A stretch of 64,000 bases of DNA from Roseibium album (GTDB lineage: Bacteria > Pseudomonadota > Alphaproteobacteria > Rhizobiales > Stappiaceae), in the NCBI RefSeq assembly GCF_001404515.1, contig NZ_CXWE01000004.1:248001-312000 (forward strand), read 5' to 3'. The notes beneath the pieces are model-generated. The model ran no database searches. It was not told the DNA's origin and saw nothing but the letters and a program-made list of their open reading frames with translations. Made by a program: the position numbers and the translations under genes. Positions 61,156-64,000 of the stretch are shown here, in pieces. The stretch's first letter is position 1, and every line of letters starts with the position of its first letter.

Positions 61156-62901
61156 CTATGCCGTTCGCGCCAGCTGTCGAGCCGTCGCCGTGGCGCCGAC
61201 TGTCGTACCACGCACGTTTCTTTCGAAGCGTACGGGTATTGCCACAACGACGCTCTCGCCTTGGCCAAGCGCTGACCGGAAATCGAGAACAGAACCTGAT
61301 TGCGCAAGCAGATCCGACGCCTGCTCGAGCACGCCTTGCGATCCTTCCGAACTCCAGTTGGTGCTCGATTGACGGTTGACCGCTGTCAATATCAATTCCA
61401 GTCCGCTCTCGACCGGATTGACTGAAACCTTGACACTTCCACCGGCGCCCGTTGTCTCCACCATTTCAGAGAGTATCAGGTGAAGAGCCTGGCGAAATCT
61501 CTTCCGGTCGACAAGCGCGTTGGGAAGGTCCGGATCTGCATTTATCTCAATCCCGACCCTCAGCCGTTCGGCAATCGGATAGATGAGGTGGCTGCTGTGT
61601 CTGAGACAGTCGGCGACATCGACATTACAGAGATCCGTTGCCGCTCGTGCCGCCTCTCCCGGTACAAGGTCAAGAATTGCACTCAAGGACTCCGAACTGC
61701 GGTTTCCGGCAGACCTGATACGCTGCGCAGTCTGATGCAGACTGCCCTCTGACAAGGACTTGCCCCTGGTTTCCACCATCGTGGCAAGATCAACTATTTC
61801 AGACATTTGTGCCTGTACCGATGCACCGGCTTCCTCGATGATGTTCCAGCGAATGTTGCCACGGCGCCCCTTTTCGGTCCCGATCTCCGGATCGGCTGGC
61901 AGCGTTTTGTCCGCTTCCACGTCGCGAAGGGTGAGGACAACCATTCCGCTACCATCACAGCTGTCCTGTTCGCCAGCAGGCTTCATCATCAGTTCGAAGC
62001 CACGATAGACCGCTTGACCGTTGTCGCCCGGCCGGTTGTCTCCGATACGGAACCGAACCTGGAACAGGGAAGCTTCATGACCTTCCTTGGCGTCGGCGAG
62101 CCTGCTCAGAAAGCTGGGCCGATCAGCAACGTGAAGCCGATGAAACAGCCAATCAGCTTCGGTTTTCGACGGCACAAAACCCAGCACTTTCCGAACCGGG
62201 CCTCCGATGACCGACACACGGCCATCCTGAGCGATTTCACAGAAAATCTCGGAAATGTTGTCGCAAACACGACGTCGAAGCGTCTCTGAAGCCGCAACTG
62301 CTGCGCGCGCGCGCTTGCGGTCGAGCGATATTCTGACCGCCAGCATACCTGTATAGACCAGGGCCGCAGCGGTCGCGATCAGACGTGTTTCCGGAGAAAG
62401 GATCATGAGTTGCGGCACATGGCTGGTGAAAATCGAAACGATCCCGAACAGGCCGCAGCACAATGCAGCAATACCGATTGTGACCCTTCTGCTTGACGCG
62501 AATGCCGCCTCAATCGGAGGAACAAGAAGCCAAAGCAGCGCAAACGAACTGTCCCCGCCGGTCATCATGCAGATGGTGGCGACAAAGAAGGCAAACAGAC
62601 CCGACGACGCGGCGATCGCATTGTCCAGATCACCGGAGCGCGACAGGTAGTGCGCAATGGGCCATTGGCTCAGCATCCATGCCAGAACCAGGATCGTTGC
62701 GACATGAGGTGCACCGGCAAGGGCAAGATGCAACGGCAGAATGAACAGGGCCGCAGACCCGCTCAAGAAACAGCTTGTCAGAAACGAACGATGCAACGGT
62801 GCCGAAAAATGCTCGACCGCAGCCGAGGGGTGAATCATTCCGTCGACACGAGCCGCACAGAACTCCCAAAAATTATGTATTTTTTTCAGAAGGTTACGCA
62901 C
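61156..62901 (-). CDS. Degenerate PAS-histidine-kinase-like membrane protein
   Basis: This 581-residue protein has about six membrane helices (about 40-190), a PAS-like domain (about 210-330) and a C-terminal region with kinase-like topology. The dimerisation helix where the phosphoacceptor His would stand reads NIIEEAGASVQAQMSEIVDL (about 353-372), with no His, and the ATPase N box reads LHLILSEMVETTGAGG, with no Asn. The G-box region is also weak (GQGESVVVAIP). It is probably a pseudokinase or a very divergent PdhS/DivL-like protein. GTG start assumed; an ATG 63 bases in is the alternative. Confidence 0.75.
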   Translation of the reverse strand: MRNLLKKIHNFWEFCAARVDGMIHPSAAVEHFSAPLHRSFLTSCFLSGSAALFILPLHLALAGAPHVATILVLAWMLSQWPIAHYLSRSGDLDNAIAASSGLFAFFVATICMMTGGDSSFALLWLLVPPIEAAFASSRRVTIGIAALCCGLFGIVSIFTSHVPQLMILSPETRLIATAAALVYTGMLAVRISLDRKRARAAVAASETLRRRVCDNISEIFCEIAQDGRVSVIGGPVRKVLGFVPSKTEADWLFHRLHVADRPSFLSRLADAKEGHEASLFQVRFRIGDNRPGDNGQAVYRGFELMMKPAGEQDSCDGSGMVVLTLRDVEADKTLPADPEIGTEKGRRGNIRWNIIEEAGASVQAQMSEIVDLATMVETRGKSLSEGSLHQTAQRIRSAGNRSSESLSAILDLVPGEAARAATDLCNVDVADCLRHSSHLIYPIAERLRVGIEINADPDLPNALVDRKRFRQALHLILSEMVETTGAGGSVKVSVNPVESGLELILTAVNRQSSTNWSSEGSQGVLEQASDLLAQSGSVLDFRSALGQGESVVVAIPVRFERNVRGTTVGATATARQLARTA

Positions 62902-63226
62902 TCTACACTACCAAACGAATATCGCGGATACTTCCGCTCACAACTCCTGTTTGATCATTGTCGGCTCCAGCGCTTAACGAACGATAAAGGTTAAAACCAA
63001 ACCGGGAAAAAAATGCGAAACCGGTCTGTTTTCAGGCACTTGTCGCAACATAGATAAAATTTGAATCAATATTTCAAAAAATACGATTTAAATACCTGAT
63101 TTATTTTATGAAAATTCGCTTCAAGCACTCAACTCGACATTCTCATGTGTCTGCTACGGTTCAACCATAACAAGCGTGCCGGGACAAAAATGGCACGCGG
63201 CATCGAACAGACTATGGGTAGCAAAA
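62902..63226. promoter_or_regulatory. Divergent AT-rich intergenic region
   Basis: This 325-bp gap separates the degenerate-kinase gene from the DUF5330 gene. From about 63000 to 63130 it is strongly AT-rich (TTTGAATCAATATTTCAAAAAATACG, TTTATTTTATGAAAATTCG). No gene is supported. It probably holds both divergent promoters. Confidence 0.35.
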
Positions 63227-63679
63227 ATGTTGTTTCTTCTGAGGACGGCCTTCTGGCTCACCTTGGTGCTGGTTCTGATTCCGCTTGGCTCGGATGACGA
63301 GAGCACAAACGAAAAGGCCGCGGACGTTGATCCGGTGTCGGCCTTCCTGGCCGCGCAGGCGACCATGTCAGATATCGGCGGCTTCTGCAGCCGAAACCCG
63401 CAGGCCTGCGAAACCGGCGGCAATGCCCTGAGCGTCATTGGCAGCCGGGCACAAGACGGCGCTCGCATCGTCTATGAGTTCCTCGACACGAAAATTGCGG
63501 ATCGATCGGCGAATGAAACGCTGACAACGGGCTCCACCACTCCGGTCCGCCCCCTTGCTTCCGGCCGAGGTTCAAACGGCCAGGGGATTTTCAATCAGAT
63601 TCAAGATCCGGACTCCCAGGTGGAGACTGCCGGCGGGCCGGTTCCCCGGCCCAAACCACGCTCAGGTCAGGACACCTGA
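63227..63679 (+). CDS. DUF5330-type membrane protein
   Basis: This 150-residue protein has one N-terminal membrane helix (about 2-22, LFLLRTAFWLTLVLVLIPLG), a loop of DVDPVSAFLAAQATMSDIGGFCSRNPQACETGGNAL and a Pro-rich C-terminus. It matches the DUF5330 proteins next to sufE in Rhizobiales. ATG 63227 starts the helix; the frame is open 51 bases upstream. Function unknown. Confidence 0.84.
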   Translation: MLFLLRTAFWLTLVLVLIPLGSDDESTNEKAADVDPVSAFLAAQATMSDIGGFCSRNPQACETGGNALSVIGSRAQDGARIVYEFLDTKIADRSANETLTTGSTTPVRPLASGRGSNGQGIFNQIQDPDSQVETAGGPVPRPKPRSGQDT

Positions 63680-63797
63680 GCCGACAAGTCGTTGTTCGCG
63701 GATCGTTGCCTCTGGAACAACGGCTCTTTGCGCCCCGCTAGAGCGATGTTGCACATATGCAGCAGCGACGGCTTAACTTCAGCGGCTCGTACCGCTG

Positions 63798-63841
63798 CGC
63801 CGCAGATGGAAAGCTGCCCATTTCATCTGCGGCGATTTTTT
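63798..63841 (+). terminator. Rho-independent terminator after the DUF5330 gene
   Basis: CGCCGCAGATG (63798-63808) and CATCTGCGGCG (63824-63834) form a perfect 11-bp stem with a 15-base loop, followed by ATTTTTTC. It separates the DUF5330 gene from sufE. Confidence 0.85.
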
Positions 63842-63950
63842 CTTTTGCCAAAGTCCTTCAATCTTTTTCGCCCGGCAAATCCTGTTGCTGCTGCCCGGAT
63901 TTGCACTTTGTGACATGCAGGCTATATGAAGGCGGAACAGCCCTTCAAAG

Positions 63951-64000
63951 ATGAGTGTCATGACCACCGATATCAGCGAAATTCTTGAGACATTCGATTT
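63951..64000 (+). CDS. sufE: SufE-like cysteine desulfuration protein, N-terminus (partial)
   Basis: The last 50 bases encode MSVMTTDISEILETFDF and run off the window. Rhizobial SufE proteins begin with the same pattern (an I-x-x-I-x-x-x-F-D/S-F run before LDEWEDRYRY), and a DUF5330 gene is its usual neighbour. SufE accepts sulfur from SufS for iron-sulfur cluster assembly. The start may instead be the ATG at 63960. The call rests partly on context. Confidence 0.5.
   Translation, partial: MSVMTTDISEILETFD

Overview
The window looks like chromosomal DNA of a Hyphomicrobiales alphaproteobacterium, most like the Stappiaceae (Roseibium/Labrenzia). The evidence is the gene content: the ppdK - TPR - ispE - polyprenyl synthase - DUF2007 - N6-methyltransferase block, a usg gene, the DUF1214/DUF1254 pair behind a PBP1A, DUF1491, DUF2336, YcgN, and a DUF5330 gene next to sufE. 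No rRNA, transposase, integrase, prophage or CRISPR array was seen. There is one tRNA gene, tRNA-Leu(UAA).

Positions 1-7.8 kb (minus strand, then LysR on plus): a Ugp-like ABC importer (ATPase, two permeases, binding protein), a metallophosphodiesterase and a stand-alone phnM, with a divergent LysR gene and a perfect LysR box between them. It reads as uptake and cleavage of an organophosphorus compound.

Positions 8.1-23.8 kb: a complete-looking Lap-type adhesin locus. The plus strand carries TolC, a LapB-like ABC exporter, an HlyD adaptor, a LapG-like cysteine protease and a two-helix periplasmic sensor-like protein. Facing them is a 2,842-residue RTX adhesin. The adhesin has an N-terminal retention region with a LapG-type TAAG site, three 170-residue tandem repeats, a proprotein-convertase P domain, RTX nonapeptides, a segment closely resembling the FrpC self-processing module (Asp-Pro cleavage) and a C-terminal secretion signal. 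No LapD is present here. About 880 bp of AT-rich, gene-free DNA precede the adhesin gene.

Positions 24.6-39.4 kb: an orphan NitT/TauT-type ATPase, tRNA-Leu, map, radC, a CHASE4-GGDEF-EAL protein, meaB, ppdK, a TPR protein, ispE, a long-chain polyprenyl diphosphate synthase, DUF2007, an N6-methyltransferase and usg.

Positions 39.5-51.5 kb: a small cytochrome c, a MoxR/CoxE-VWA pair, an MsrQ-like membrane protein with a PepSY protein, an L,D-transpeptidase, YceI, a Liv-type binding protein, a flavin reductase, a P1-family Ntn hydrolase, DUF3833, an MltF-like lytic transglycosylase and a quinone reductase/TetR pair with twin operators.

Positions 51.5-64 kb: YcgN, PBP1A with DUF1214/DUF1254, a TPR-sulfotransferase, a lipoprotein, a 69-residue protein, DUF2336, DUF1491, a peptidoglycan-binding protein, a degenerate PAS/histidine-kinase-like membrane protein, DUF5330 and the start of sufE. 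Cell-envelope functions dominate this end.
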